Below are positions 16,129-25,389 of a stretch of 64,000 bases of DNA, piece after piece. The position numbers and the translations under genes were made by a program. Each line of letters starts with the position of its first letter. Positions within the stretch are counted from its first letter, which is position 1. Origin of the DNA: Lewinella sp038528965 (GTDB lineage: Bacteria; Bacteroidota; Bacteroidia; Chitinophagales; Saprospiraceae); the NCBI GenBank assembly GCA_038528965.1, contig JBCBEC010000005.1:1-64000 (forward strand), given 5' to 3'. Below the pieces are notes generated by a model. That model made no database searches. It saw only the letters and a program-made list of their open reading frames with translations, and was not told where the DNA came from.

Positions 16129-18036
16129 ATGACCTACGCCAAAGAATATCAACGCAGTCTAGCCGATCAAGAGGCCTATTGGATGGAGCAAGCAGCTGCC
16201 ATTAATTGGTTTACTAAACCGACAAAAGGCTTGAGTACAGACGAAAATGGGCTGTATCGTTGGTTCAAGGGCGGGCAGTTAAATACTTGCTATCTGGCCT
16301 TGGATTACCAGGTGGCTAATGGGCGGGCTGATCAGGTAGCACTGATCTATGATTCGTCGGTCACTGGTAAAAAGGCGCAGTATACTTACCGTACCCTTTT
16401 GGAAGAAACCGCACGCTTTGCCGGAGTTCTGAAGGAGCGCGGAGTGGAGAAGGGGGACCGAGTCATTATCTATATGCCAATGATCCCGCAGGTGGTATTT
16501 GCCATGCTGGCCTGTGCGCGTATTGGGGCGGTCCACTCGGTAGTCTTTGGTGGTTTTGCTGCCAATGAACTGGCTATTCGTATTGACGATGCCAAACCCA
16601 AACTTATCCTGGCGGCTAGTGGAGGAAAAGAAATTCAGCGCATTGTCCCGTACAAACCCATTATTGATCAGGCACTAGAAATGGCGACCCATCAGCCAGA
16701 ATCATGCATTGTCTATCAGCGAGAATTTGTTGAAGCCACATTGCAACCGGGCCGGGATTTTGATTGGATGGAGTTGTTGAAAAATGCGACAGCAGTTGAC
16801 TATGTGTCCGTAGATGCTACCGACCCACTATATATCTTGTATACCTCCGGAACTACTGGACAACCAAAAGGAATTGTTCGGGATAACGGAGGCCATGCGG
16901 TGGCTATGCATTACAGTATGAGGAATGTATACGGCATCCAGCCGGGAGAAACGTACTGGGCCGCGTCGGATGTAGGTTGGGTTGTGGGCCATTCCTATAT
17001 CGTTTATGCACCTTTAATCTTTGGCTGTACTACGGTTCTTTTTGAGGGCAAACCCATCAAAACGCCGGATGCTGGTACTTTCTGGCGAGTCATTGAGGAA
17101 TACCAGGTAAAGGTGTTCTTCACTGCACCTACCGCTTTTCGAGCAATCAAGAAGGAAGACCCTGAGGGAGAATTGAAAGCCAAATACGATACCTCCTGTT
17201 TGCGCTATCTCTTCTTAGCGGGTGAACGTACAGATATTGCGACGCTGAATTGGTGCGAGGACCTGCTGAAAGTACCGATAATTGATCACTGGTGGCAAAC
17301 TGAATCGGGTTACCCTATGCTAGCCAACATGGCAGGAATGGAGCTTTTACCAGTCAAGCCAGGATCAGCTGGCCCCGCAGTTTGTGGCTTTGATGTGCAA
17401 ATACTGGGCGCGGATAATCAGCCTTTACCGGTAGGAGAAGAAGGAGCGGTATTCATTCGCTACCCACTTCCGCCGGGCTGCTTGCCAAACCTCTGGGCCG
17501 ATACCGATCGATTCAAAAGCTCTTATCTCGAGCCCTGCCCTGGATTCTATTTTTCCGGGGATGGCGGTTACAAGGATGAAGATGGCTACGTTTATATTAC
17601 GGGGCGAATTGATGATATTATCAATGTAGCAGGACACCGTTTGTCTACAGCGAAGATGGAAGAAGTACTGGCTGGGCATCCGGCGATTGCCGAATGTGCG
17701 GTAGTGGGCGTGCAAAATGAACTGAAAGGGCAAATACCGGTTGGCTTTTTTGTCTTGAAGGCTGGCATCAATTCTTCCGAGGAAGTAATTGAAGCAGAAC
17801 TTATTCAGATGGTTCGTAAGAGCATTGGGCCCGTTGCGGCTTTCAAAAGAGCGGTTCAGGTAGAGCGTTTGCCGAAAACCCGTTCCGGAAAAATCTTACG
17901 CAAGATCATGCGAAAGATTGCTGATCGCAAATCTTTTAATCCACCCTCTACCATAGAAGATATGCAGGTACTTCCTGAGCTAGAAACCCTAATGAAAAAT
18001 AAGGGAATTGGAAGTTGGTCTAAAGTGGGTAGCTAA
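16129..18036 (+). CDS. prpE: Propionyl-CoA synthetase-like acyl-CoA ligase
   Basis: 635 residues, related over its full length to the acs product of this window but clearly a different subgroup. P-loop YTSGTTGQPKG at 238-248, IDHWWQTESGY in the adenylation core, and PKTRSGKILRK with the catalytic Lys near the end. The substrate-pocket segment reads WVVGHSY (284-290) where acs has WITGHSY; the Thr-to-Val change is common in PrpE/ACSS3-type enzymes, so propionate or a slightly larger acid is more likely than acetate. It is transcribed away from the island on the plus strand, with the putative ArsR-type operator upstream. Substrate is inferred, not shown. Confidence 0.85.
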   Translation: MTYAKEYQRSLADQEAYWMEQAAAINWFTKPTKGLSTDENGLYRWFKGGQLNTCYLALDYQVANGRADQVALIYDSSVTGKKAQYTYRTLLEETARFAGVLKERGVEKGDRVIIYMPMIPQVVFAMLACARIGAVHSVVFGGFAANELAIRIDDAKPKLILAASGGKEIQRIVPYKPIIDQALEMATHQPESCIVYQREFVEATLQPGRDFDWMELLKNATAVDYVSVDATDPLYILYTSGTTGQPKGIVRDNGGHAVAMHYSMRNVYGIQPGETYWAASDVGWVVGHSYIVYAPLIFGCTTVLFEGKPIKTPDAGTFWRVIEEYQVKVFFTAPTAFRAIKKEDPEGELKAKYDTSCLRYLFLAGERTDIATLNWCEDLLKVPIIDHWWQTESGYPMLANMAGMELLPVKPGSAGPAVCGFDVQILGADNQPLPVGEEGAVFIRYPLPPGCLPNLWADTDRFKSSYLEPCPGFYFSGDGGYKDEDGYVYITGRIDDIINVAGHRLSTAKMEEVLAGHPAIAECAVVGVQNELKGQIPVGFFVLKAGINSSEEVIEAELIQMVRKSIGPVAAFKRAVQVERLPKTRSGKILRKIMRKIADRKSFNPPSTIEDMQVLPELETLMKNKGIGSWSKVGS

Positions 18037-18241
18037 TACGGGCTTTATCGAGTGCTTGCAATAAGAGCTAGTACCTAAAACTGCTGCTTGGGCGCCATTA
18101 GAAAAGTCTTAGCCATCAGAATTTACACCATTTTTTCTGCTGGATAATGTCTGGGTATTTGTCGTAGAACTTCCGTAAGGAGCAACATTTTTTGTGTACC
18201 TTCCTTCCTGATTTTTTACCACCATTATCTACTTGAAAAAC

Positions 18242-20869
18242 ATGCGTATCTCTAGTCGAGTGCTCGTGCCCCTATTTGTAGTGGGCGCTATACTAGTTTA
18301 TTCTTTCCGTACCGCCAGTTTTTTTCCGCCGCCCGGTGCTATTTCACCTTTCCTAAATGGTGTTTTCCCCCGAACCACACCCGGTGCCGGAGGGGCGTGG
18401 GAGTTGGTTGACCCACTTCCAGGACAGACATTTTACGGACCGGTTCGTATCATCCCCTTTACCAGCAGTACGGATGTATTGGTGTTGGGGAAGTGGGGTG
18501 AAATCTGGCGGATTGATCTCGAAGATCAGCTTGCCGAGACGGTGCTGGATATTAAAGACCGTTCCTTTAAACTCGGTGATGGAGGAACAGTGGGAATGGT
18601 CCTGCACCCAAAGTTTGGCGACCCTAGCGAACCGGATAAGCAAGTGGTCTTCGTTTACTACCGGCACAAACCGGATCCCGATCAATGGGACGAGATTGGC
18701 TACAACCGCCTCTCTAAATTCCGCTGGGATCCAGTGACAGAAACCTTCGATGCGGATTCCGAAGAAATTCTCATTCAGCAATACGATAGGATGACCTGGC
18801 ACAACGGTGGTGCACTGTTTTTTGGCCCGGATGAGATGCTGTATATCTCTGTTGGCGATGAAGGCAACGAATCGCAGCGCGTCATTTCTACGCAGCGACT
18901 GGATGGCGGCCTCTTTAGCGGTATCCTGCGCATTGATGTGGATAATGATCCCAGCCGGAGCCACCCTATTGTTCGCCAACCTATTGCCTATGCTAATCCA
19001 CCAAATGATTGGCCGGAAACCTTCACCCAGGGTTATATGATTCCGAATGATAACCCCTGGTTAAGTCCAGATGGTGAGCACTTGGAAGAATTCTATGCGA
19101 TTGGTCTCAGAAGCCCGTACGCGATGTCCTACGACTATGAAACGGGCAGAATTTGGGTAGCTGATGTAGGAGGTGCTACCCAGGAAGAGATCAGCCAGGC
19201 GCGTAAGGGAGACAATATGCAGTGGCCCTATTTTGAAGGAACACATCGTCTTGAAGCATACGACCGCCCCGCAGAGGAGGATTACATTGGGGTAGAGCGA
19301 GCGCCCTATTTGGCCTACGAACGTACCTTCGGTGCCTGCATTATTGGTGGGGATGTTTATCAGGGAACTAAGTTTCCAGAGCTAGTTGGCAAATACCTAT
19401 TCGCTGATTACATCAGTAATCGTCTAATGGCCCTGAGTACATCCAGTGAGCAAGTTGAGCCCGAAATTGAAACCTTGCTGCCAAATTTAGATGGACAGCC
19501 GGTTGATATTCCGCAAGGTGCTGGAATTACGGGTGTTTTTCCAATGCCCAACGGAGATATCTTGATCACTATTATTGGTAATCGTATGGAAGTAATTCCG
19601 GGTAAAATCTTCCGACTTAAGCGTAGTGTGGAGGTAGCAGATCCTCCCGCCAAACTCTCCGAACTAGGCGTATTCACTGATTTAGAATCGCTAACACCAG
19701 TTGCTGGGATAATCCCTTATGATGTGCAATCACCCTTATGGTCAGATCGCGCTACGAAAAAGCGTTGGATCGCTTTACCTAACGACGGAACCTTCGATAA
19801 TGCGAGTGAGCAAATCCAGTTCCGTTCTAAGCAAGACTGGGATTTCCCCGTTGGTACGGTATTCATCAAGCATTTCGATTTGCCGCTGACCCTCGGCGAA
19901 AATGGCCCTAGTCAACGTTTGGAAACCCGTTTCTTCGTCATCGGGGAGGACAACCGCTCTTATGGCTTAACTTACAAATGGAATGAGGAAGGGACCGAAG
20001 CATTTCTACAAGGGGGTGGAAGTGCGAAGACGTTCAGTATTGCGGACGAAAACGGCCAATTTGCCTACGAGCAAGCCTGGGATTATCCCAGTCGTGAACA
20101 GTGCATGACCTGCCACAATACCAGCGCCAATCATGTCCTAGGAGTGAAAACACACCAGCTGAACGGCGAACTGGATTATCCTCATTTGGGTGAACCCATG
20201 AATCAGCTTACTTATTTGAACGAGTTGGGCGTCTTCAATCAGGATATCGGTTCCGCCAGTCGTTACGACAAAGCGTATCCGATTGATGATGAAACCATAG
20301 ATCTGGACCTAAGAATTCGTTCCTATTTTGATGCAAATTGTGCTTCCTGCCACCGACACGGTGCTCTGCCCACGGTCCATATGGATTTGCAATTCCATAC
20401 ACCATTAATACTAAAGAACATTATTGGCGTACCCACTACCAGCAATGCTTCCGATCCTGACCGGCTCATCATCCAGGCTGGGGATCATTCAGTTTCAGAA
20501 TTTTGGCTCCGCGATGCCAGTATTACGCAAGAACGTATGCCGCCATTGGCCAGGAATCTGGTCGATGAAGTATACGTGGATGAGCTCGCCGAATGGATTG
20601 ATGGCCTTTCACCGATTGACGTTAATGAGGAGGATAACATTATCTTCCCGAATCCAACTGATGATTGGCTGGGTATCCGCTTTGGCGATAGCTGGGAAGG
20701 CCCGTTTGAGATGCGCTTAATTGCTCTGGATGGACGCCTAATCCACCAGTCTACCATTGAATCCGTAACGGAGACCTTGGACCTCAGTATTCTACCCTCC
20801 GGTGTTTACCTTTTAGAATTGTCTAGTTTTAATGGTCGGCGGGAGATAGAACGCATTCTCGTCTACTAA
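18242..20869 (+). CDS. Secreted PQQ sugar dehydrogenase / diheme cytochrome fusion with type IX sorting domain
   Basis: 875 residues. An N-terminal signal or anchor (RVLVPLFVVGAILVYSF) leads into a glucose/sorbosone-dehydrogenase beta-propeller (about 60-470; GDGGTVGMVLHPKF, WHNGGALFFGPD, GLRSPYAMSYDY, WVADVGGATQEEIS). Then follows a region of about 300 residues with two haem sites, CMTCH and CASCH, like diheme SO2930-type proteins, and finally a C-terminal beta domain (NIIFPNPTDDWLGI ... LPSGVYLLEL) that fits type A type IX sorting signals. So electrons from sugar-type oxidation could pass from PQQ to haem in one exported chain. The ATG at 18242 is preferred to an upstream TTG. It converges on purB. 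Confidence 0.88.
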   Translation: MRISSRVLVPLFVVGAILVYSFRTASFFPPPGAISPFLNGVFPRTTPGAGGAWELVDPLPGQTFYGPVRIIPFTSSTDVLVLGKWGEIWRIDLEDQLAETVLDIKDRSFKLGDGGTVGMVLHPKFGDPSEPDKQVVFVYYRHKPDPDQWDEIGYNRLSKFRWDPVTETFDADSEEILIQQYDRMTWHNGGALFFGPDEMLYISVGDEGNESQRVISTQRLDGGLFSGILRIDVDNDPSRSHPIVRQPIAYANPPNDWPETFTQGYMIPNDNPWLSPDGEHLEEFYAIGLRSPYAMSYDYETGRIWVADVGGATQEEISQARKGDNMQWPYFEGTHRLEAYDRPAEEDYIGVERAPYLAYERTFGACIIGGDVYQGTKFPELVGKYLFADYISNRLMALSTSSEQVEPEIETLLPNLDGQPVDIPQGAGITGVFPMPNGDILITIIGNRMEVIPGKIFRLKRSVEVADPPAKLSELGVFTDLESLTPVAGIIPYDVQSPLWSDRATKKRWIALPNDGTFDNASEQIQFRSKQDWDFPVGTVFIKHFDLPLTLGENGPSQRLETRFFVIGEDNRSYGLTYKWNEEGTEAFLQGGGSAKTFSIADENGQFAYEQAWDYPSREQCMTCHNTSANHVLGVKTHQLNGELDYPHLGEPMNQLTYLNELGVFNQDIGSASRYDKAYPIDDETIDLDLRIRSYFDANCASCHRHGALPTVHMDLQFHTPLILKNIIGVPTTSNASDPDRLIIQAGDHSVSEFWLRDASITQERMPPLARNLVDEVYVDELAEWIDGLSPIDVNEEDNIIFPNPTDDWLGIRFGDSWEGPFEMRLIALDGRLIHQSTIESVTETLDLSILPSGVYLLELSSFNGRREIERILVY

Positions 20870-20874
20870 TAAAA

Positions 20875-20915
20875 ATGTGAGTTTTGCTTCCAACTGTTGG
20901 AAGCAAAACTCACAT
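20875..20915. terminator. Bidirectional terminator between PQQ dehydrogenase and purB
   Basis: A 20-bp perfect inverted repeat (20875-20894 and 20896-20915; arms begin ATGTGAGTTTTGCTTCC) separated by one base, between two convergent genes. A T-rich stretch (CACTTTATTTAT) follows on the plus side, and AAAAA precedes it, which reads TTTTT on the minus side. Confidence 0.9.
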
Positions 20916-20956
20916 CACTTTATTTATAGCACTAAACTTACGTTCAGATGTTGGTG

Positions 20957-22300
20957 CTATTTGAAGATACCAGTATAGGAGTGCGGTGTTAGCGCTAGCA
21001 GTTCGGCTTTGACCGAATCACTTACCTCTAGCTCTTGGATGAAGGCTTTGATTTCTGCTTCACCCACAGCTGCTTTACCACGAGTAAGGGCCTTGAGTGC
21101 CTCGTATGGTGCTGGATAGTTCTCTCGCCTTAGGATATTCTGAATAGCCTCGGCCACTACCATCCAATTCGCCTCTAGGTCGGCTCGTAGTTTAGCTTCA
21201 TTCAAAAGCAGTTTACCCAATCCTTTTTGGATGGCCTTAAAAGCAATGACGGTATGCGCAAAAGGTACCCCGATATTACGCAGAACAGTACTATCTGTTA
21301 AGTCGCGCTGCAACCGCGAGATCGGGAGCTTGTGAGCCAGGTGCTCCAAAATGGCGTTGGCGATTCCCAGATTACCCTCGGCGTTTTCAAAGTCGATGGG
21401 GTTTACTTTGTGCGGCATGGCGCTGGATCCCACTTCACCGGCTACTGTTTTTTGCCGGAAGTACTCCATAGATATATAGGTCCAGATATCTCGGCAGAAG
21501 TCAATCAAGATGGTATTGATACGAACCATAGCGTGGAAGAAGGCCGCTAGGTTATCGTAGTGCTCTATCTGGGTAGTTGGATACGCACGCTTGAGTCCCA
21601 AGGAACTCTCAGCAAAGTGTTCCGCAAATTCGTGCCAGTCCAAGGCTGGGTAAGCCGCATAGTGCGCATTTAAATTTCCAGTGGCACCACCAAACTTTAC
21701 CTTGAGCCGCACTTGCTGTAATTGTTCCAGCTGCTCACGGACACGTTTGGTGAACACTGCTACCTCTTTACCCAGCAGGGTAGGAGAGGCCGGTTGCCCG
21801 TGGGTACGAGCCAGCATTGGAATCTCCTTCCATTCCTCCTGTAGCGTTTCCATGGTCTGGAGCACAGTAGCGATGGCGGGCCGGTAGACTGCTTTGTACG
21901 CATCGCGCATGGATAGGGGGACGGCTGTATTATTAATGTCCTGACTGGTTAAACCAAAGTGCACAAATTCTTGTACTTCATCCAGACCCGCTTCCCGAAA
22001 GGCAGCTTTGATGAAATACTCTACCGCTTTGACATCGTGATTGGTGGTTTTTTCAATTTGCTTGACCGCAACAGCATCTTTTTCTGAGAAATTCTCGTAC
22101 AAGCGATGCAGATTCTCAACCTTATCGCGTTTTAGATGCTTTAGTTGGGGTAAACCGAGGTCATAAAGCGCTTGAAAGTATTTGATCTCTACCAGAATTC
22201 GATACCGTATCAATGCGGCCTCCGAGAAAAATGCACTCAGTTCGGAGGTTTTTCCTTGGTAACGGCCATCAATTGGGCTAACTGCACTAAGAGGAGTCAT
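20957..22300 (-). CDS. purB: Adenylosuccinate lyase
   Basis: 447 residues, the usual length. Cleaves SAICAR and adenylosuccinate with release of fumarate in purine synthesis. SPIDGRYQGKTSELS at the N terminus is typical of the long PurB subgroup. The fumarase/lyase signature GSSAMPHKVNPIDFENAEGN carries the mobile loop Ser, and TTNHDVKAVEYF holds the substrate-binding His. It is a single gene ending at the shared terminator and divergent from topA, with 143 bp between them. Confidence 0.96.
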   Translation of the reverse strand: MTPLSAVSPIDGRYQGKTSELSAFFSEAALIRYRILVEIKYFQALYDLGLPQLKHLKRDKVENLHRLYENFSEKDAVAVKQIEKTTNHDVKAVEYFIKAAFREAGLDEVQEFVHFGLTSQDINNTAVPLSMRDAYKAVYRPAIATVLQTMETLQEEWKEIPMLARTHGQPASPTLLGKEVAVFTKRVREQLEQLQQVRLKVKFGGATGNLNAHYAAYPALDWHEFAEHFAESSLGLKRAYPTTQIEHYDNLAAFFHAMVRINTILIDFCRDIWTYISMEYFRQKTVAGEVGSSAMPHKVNPIDFENAEGNLGIANAILEHLAHKLPISRLQRDLTDSTVLRNIGVPFAHTVIAFKAIQKGLGKLLLNEAKLRADLEANWMVVAEAIQNILRRENYPAPYEALKALTRGKAAVGEAEIKAFIQELEVSDSVKAELLALTPHSYTGIFK

Positions 22301-22381
22301 CAGGACATATATTGTTTGGTGGAAGCGCGGTAAAAGTAAGGAGTATTTGAGTCCTGAACAGTGAACAATTCCTAAAATAAT

Positions 22382-22389
22382 TACATTTG
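22382..22389 (+). promoter_or_regulatory. -7 box upstream of topA
   Basis: TACATTTG fits TAnnTTTG, 54 bp before the topA start. No TTG lies at the expected -33 spacing, so only the -7 part is supported. Confidence 0.45.
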
Positions 22390-22443
22390 CAGTTTTGTAA
22401 AGGGAATAATCCTGGAGTGCAGAAGTTGAACAGAACCTGAATT

Positions 22444-24990
22444 ATGCCAAAGAACCTTGTAATAGTAGAGTCACCTGCGAAGGCGAAGACCATCGAAAAA
22501 ATCCTGGGTAAGGATTTCGTCGTAAAGTCAAGCTTTGGCCACGTTCGCGACCTGGACAAAGGTAATCAGGCCGTGGATGTAGAACGTGATTTTGCGACCA
22601 AATACGTCGTCTCTCCGGAAAAGCGAAAAGTAGTTAAAGAGCTCAAAAACTGGGTAAAGAAAGTTGATGAGGTCTGGTTGGCTACGGATGAAGACCGCGA
22701 AGGGGAAGCCATTAGTTGGCACCTGTGTGCGGTACTCGGGCTGGATGAGCAAACGACGAAGCGGATTGTATTTCGTGAAATTACCAAGCCAGCCATTCTT
22801 AGTGCTATTCAAAATCCACGCACGGTAGACCTAAATCTAGTGGACGCACAGCAAGCGCGTCGGGTACTGGATCGACTAGTTGGATTTGAGCTATCAGGCT
22901 TGTTGTGGAAGAAGATACGCGGCAAGTTGTCTGCTGGCCGTGTACAGTCGGTTGCGGTTAAGCTGATCGTCGAGCGTGAACGCACAATTCGGGCTTTCAC
23001 TCCCCAGGCCTTCTATCGCTTGGATGCCATATTTAACGTAAAGAATGAAGCGGGGCGAATCGTCCAATTGAAGGCCACTTCGCCGGATCGAATTGCTACG
23101 CTAGAAGAAGCAGAAGGCCTTCTAAATCAGTGTGTTGGAGCTAGTTTTTCAATCTCTGACATTCAGTTAAAACCGCTCAAGCGGAAACCCGCTGCTCCAT
23201 TTACGACTTCAACACTACAGCAGGATGCCAGTCGTAAGTTTGGCTTTTCTGTGAAGCGTACCATGCAAGTAGCTCAGCGCTTGTACGAGGCTGGGCATAT
23301 CACTTATATGCGTACGGATTCTATTAGTCTGTCGGAGGTAGCAATTGCTAGTATTGCCCAGCAGATTGAACAAGATTTTGGTAAGGAGTACGTAAACGTT
23401 CGCCGCTACAAAAACAAAAAGAATAGCAACGCCCAGGAGGCACACGAAGCTATCCGTCCAACTTACATCGCCAAGCAAAATGCAAGTGGTGATCGTGATG
23501 AGCAGCGCCTTTACGAATTAATTTGGAAGCGGACGATTGCTTCACAAATGGCCGAAGCCAAGCTAGAGAAGACCATCGTTAATATCGAGATTGATAAAGC
23601 CCCCGGCCGTCTGTTACGTGCAGAAGGCGAGGTGCTGGTGTTTGATGGTTTCTTGAAGGTATACCTAGAGTCGAAAGACGACGAAGAGGAGGAAGAAACT
23701 AAGGGTATGCTACCGCCGCTTACGGAAGGGCAGGTGCTACCGCTAAACAACCTTACGGCCACTGAGCGTTTTACTCGTCCGCCCGCACGTTACACGGAAG
23801 CTGGCCTGGTAAAAGCATTGGAGGAGAAAGGCATCGGCCGTCCTTCTACCTACGCACCTACTATCAGTAAAATCATGGAGGAGAACCGTGGCTACGTGGT
23901 GCGCGAATCCCGCGATGGTGTTGATCGTAGTTACCGAATCATTACCCTGGAGAATGATGTAGTGGAGGTGAAAACGGATAGTGAGAAGGCCGGGGCGGTA
24001 AAGAATCGTTTATTCCCCACTGAAATGGGGATGACGGTCTCCGATTTTCTGGAAGAGTACTTCGACCGCATCATGGACTACGGCTTCACCAGCGAAATCG
24101 AGGAACGTTTTGATAATGTGGCCGGTGGACGTGAGCAGTGGACCAAGATGCTACGTGAATTCTACGAGCCTTTCCATGATAATGTGCAGGTGATCACTGA
24201 GACTGCTGAACGCGTAACCAAAGAGCGCATCATTGGTCAGGATCCAGATACGGGCCGTACGGTCCTTACCCGTCTTTCCCGGCGTGGGCCAGTTATTCAA
24301 ATGGGAGCACCTGATGAATTGCTACCGGATGAAAAGCCACGCTACGCTAACTTGCCTGATGGCATGGAGATGGAAGACGTGACGCTAGAGATTGCCCTGA
24401 AACTTTTCGAGCTACCAAAGACCTTAGGAGAGTACGAAGACAAAGAAGTGGTAATTGGTGTTGGACGTTATGGTCCATATGTGCGCTGGGGAGAAGCTTT
24501 CATCTCTTTGGGGCGCCGTACTGACCCACACAGCGTGGATATGGACGCCGCCATCGAAAAGATTGAAATTAAGAAAGAGGAAGATCGACCACTGGCTTTT
24601 CACGAAGGTGAACCGGTTACGAAAGGAAAAGGACGCTTTGGGCCTTTTATCAAATGGCAAAAGCTGTTTGTAAATGTACCTAAGAAGTACGATTGGGAAA
24701 ACCTAACCGAAGAAGAGGCCATCGAACTGCTTAAGGCAAAGATCGAAAAGGAGGCTAACCGCTATGTGCAGCGCTGGGATGATGAAGACATCAGCATCCA
24801 AAATGGCCGTTGGGGGCCTTTCATCAAGTACGGTAAGCAGAATGTGAAGTTGCCAAAGGTGGGTAAGGAGAAAATGACTTCTGAGCAGGCCAAGGAATTG
24901 ACCTTGGAGCAGGTGAAAGAAATCATCGAGGAAGAATTGCCAGGCTCATTCACTAAGGAGAAAAAGAAGAAAAAGACTAAAAAGAAATAG
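22444..24990 (+). CDS. topA: DNA topoisomerase I
   Basis: 848 residues, type IA enzyme that relaxes negative supercoils. The TOPRIM domain is at 1-150 (LVIVESPAKAKTIEKIL; ATDEDREGEAI with the acidic metal site at 81-86). The catalytic Tyr is Y288 in HITYMRTDS. The C-terminal part lacks zinc-finger Cys clusters and instead has three repeats of the kind GRYGPYVRW, GRFGPFIKW and GRWGPFIKYG, ending in a Lys-rich tail (KEKKKKKTKKK). It is followed 43 bp later by the DUF3467 gene and then lysS, probably one transcript. Confidence 0.96.
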   Translation: MPKNLVIVESPAKAKTIEKILGKDFVVKSSFGHVRDLDKGNQAVDVERDFATKYVVSPEKRKVVKELKNWVKKVDEVWLATDEDREGEAISWHLCAVLGLDEQTTKRIVFREITKPAILSAIQNPRTVDLNLVDAQQARRVLDRLVGFELSGLLWKKIRGKLSAGRVQSVAVKLIVERERTIRAFTPQAFYRLDAIFNVKNEAGRIVQLKATSPDRIATLEEAEGLLNQCVGASFSISDIQLKPLKRKPAAPFTTSTLQQDASRKFGFSVKRTMQVAQRLYEAGHITYMRTDSISLSEVAIASIAQQIEQDFGKEYVNVRRYKNKKNSNAQEAHEAIRPTYIAKQNASGDRDEQRLYELIWKRTIASQMAEAKLEKTIVNIEIDKAPGRLLRAEGEVLVFDGFLKVYLESKDDEEEEETKGMLPPLTEGQVLPLNNLTATERFTRPPARYTEAGLVKALEEKGIGRPSTYAPTISKIMEENRGYVVRESRDGVDRSYRIITLENDVVEVKTDSEKAGAVKNRLFPTEMGMTVSDFLEEYFDRIMDYGFTSEIEERFDNVAGGREQWTKMLREFYEPFHDNVQVITETAERVTKERIIGQDPDTGRTVLTRLSRRGPVIQMGAPDELLPDEKPRYANLPDGMEMEDVTLEIALKLFELPKTLGEYEDKEVVIGVGRYGPYVRWGEAFISLGRRTDPHSVDMDAAIEKIEIKKEEDRPLAFHEGEPVTKGKGRFGPFIKWQKLFVNVPKKYDWENLTEEEAIELLKAKIEKEANRYVQRWDDEDISIQNGRWGPFIKYGKQNVKLPKVGKEKMTSEQAKELTLEQVKEIIEEELPGSFTKEKKKKKTKKK

Positions 24991-25033
24991 ATAGGGACAA
25001 GCTGCGGCGAGTCTTCACCTCAAACAAACAAAA

Positions 25034-25354
25034 ATGGCAGAACCGAAAAAGCAGAATAAGCAGCTCAATATTGAGTTGCCAGAAGAAGTAGCGGAAGGAA
25101 CCTATTCGAACTTGGCCGTCATTGCCCATTCTAATAGCGAGTTTATCATCGACTTCCTACGTCTGGTACCCAATGTGCCTAAGGCGAAAGTCAAATCTCG
25201 CATTATTTTAACCCCACAGCATGCTAAACGTTTGATGCGTGCCCTGGCCGACAATGTCCAGAAATTTGAAAAGCAACACGGCCCCATCAAAGAATCAGAA
25301 CCAAACACCGGGGGGATTCCACCCATTGGCTTTACTCCCACCGCGCAGGCTTAA
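25034..25354 (+). CDS. DUF3467 protein
   Basis: A 106-residue soluble protein. The core NIELPEEVAEGTYSNLAVIAHSNSEFIIDFLRLVPNVPKAKVKSRIILTP is typical of DUF3467 in content and order: a beta-rich first half, then the strand pair SRIILTPQHAKRLMRAL. The tail is Pro/Gly rich. Function is not established. In Bacteroidota I know the family mostly beside rpoB-rpoC; here it sits between topA and lysS. Its TAA overlaps an upstream in-frame ATG of lysS by one base. Confidence 0.85.
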   Translation: MAEPKKQNKQLNIELPEEVAEGTYSNLAVIAHSNSEFIIDFLRLVPNVPKAKVKSRIILTPQHAKRLMRALADNVQKFEKQHGPIKESEPNTGGIPPIGFTPTAQA

Positions 25355-25389
25355 TGACCGGCCCGCGCGAACCTTCATACCAAAGAATT

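Noticed and set aside
21465..21485. Further ArsR-type operator in the purB coding region (GATATATAGG)
   Set aside because: It lacks the second half of the core and lies inside a conserved coding segment.
25354..25389. Longer lysS start overlapping the DUF3467 stop
   Set aside because: The 12 extra residues have no conserved character; MQLSEQEIVRREN is the usual start.
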